This document shows, piece after piece, positions 63,840-64,000 of a stretch of DNA of 64,000 bases. Within the stretch, counting starts at the first letter, position 1, and each line of letters opens with the position of its first letter. Where the stretch lies: contig VZQC01005689.1 in assembly GCA_009823505.1 (NCBI GenBank), positions 327,353 through 391,352 of the forward strand, in the 5' to 3' direction. The notes below the pieces were generated by a model. The model made no database searches and was not told the origin of the DNA. It saw only the letters and a program-made list of their open reading frames with translations. This stretch comes from Rhizomys pruinosus (Eukaryota > Chordata > Mammalia > Rodentia > Spalacidae). A program made the position numbers and the translations under genes.

Positions 63840-64000
63840 AAGTAATTTTTTAGGTGATACATTGTGTCCCTGTGGAGTTTATAAAGTACTCCATATCTCT
63901 TTGGCTTAAAGCCTCATGGAGTGGGATTCTCCCCTTTCTCTACTGTTTTGCCTAGTACACTATGTTAAGATCCATTGCTTGTTTAGGAAATCTGAACTTC
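63840..64000. other. No feature recognised
   Basis: Unique-looking sequence to the window edge. Confidence 0.4.

Overview
The window reads as gene-free rodent euchromatin. Its diagnostic content is B1 (7SL-derived) and B2 (tRNA-derived) SINEs with intact A/B-box-like heads, B3/B4-type SINEs, and many LINE-1 (L1) fragments. B1 plus B2 in this abundance points to a muroid rodent. The near absence of ID elements and the L1 3' ends unlike those I know from mouse suggest a cricetid (vole, hamster or deer-mouse relative). That last step is inference. I found no convincing protein-coding exon, tRNA, rRNA or CRISPR. Every long open frame I could interpret is L1 ORF1/ORF2 debris, a SINE read-through or a microsatellite.

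Layout. 1-7.1 kb: composite retroposons with an L1-type tail, a 5'-truncated L1 with a clean 14-bp target-site duplication (TSD), and a rearranged L1. 7-13.3 kb: mostly unique sequence with scattered SINEs and L1 3' ends. 13.3-23.5 kb: SINE-rich, with microsatellites and a 938-bp assembly gap (17922-18859) at a CT/TA repeat. 23.5-26.8 kb: three stacked L1 pieces. 28.7-39.5 kb: one old, decayed L1 (5' region, ORF1, ORF2 and a partly duplicated 3' UTR) that has received at least five later insertions, including a textbook twin-primed L1 and two composite retroposons. 39.5-49 kb: duplicated L1 3' UTR pieces, a B1-B1 recombination duplication and a 26-bp minisatellite. 49-64 kb: unique stretches, non-autonomous DNA-transposon-like repeats, an L1 carrying a 3' transduction, and a full-length dimeric SINE (B2-type head fused to B1).

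The biology visible here is insertion history. More than twenty insertions have TSDs that can be read directly, so the nesting order can be reconstructed. The best candidates for something under-described are (1) a composite family in which a long non-L1 segment is fused to an L1 3' end and moves by L1 machinery, (2) a B2-head/B1 dimeric SINE, (3) an L1 with a ~255-bp transduced 3' flank, and (4) a perfect 35-bp sequence that follows the poly(A) of two unrelated retroposons on opposite strands.
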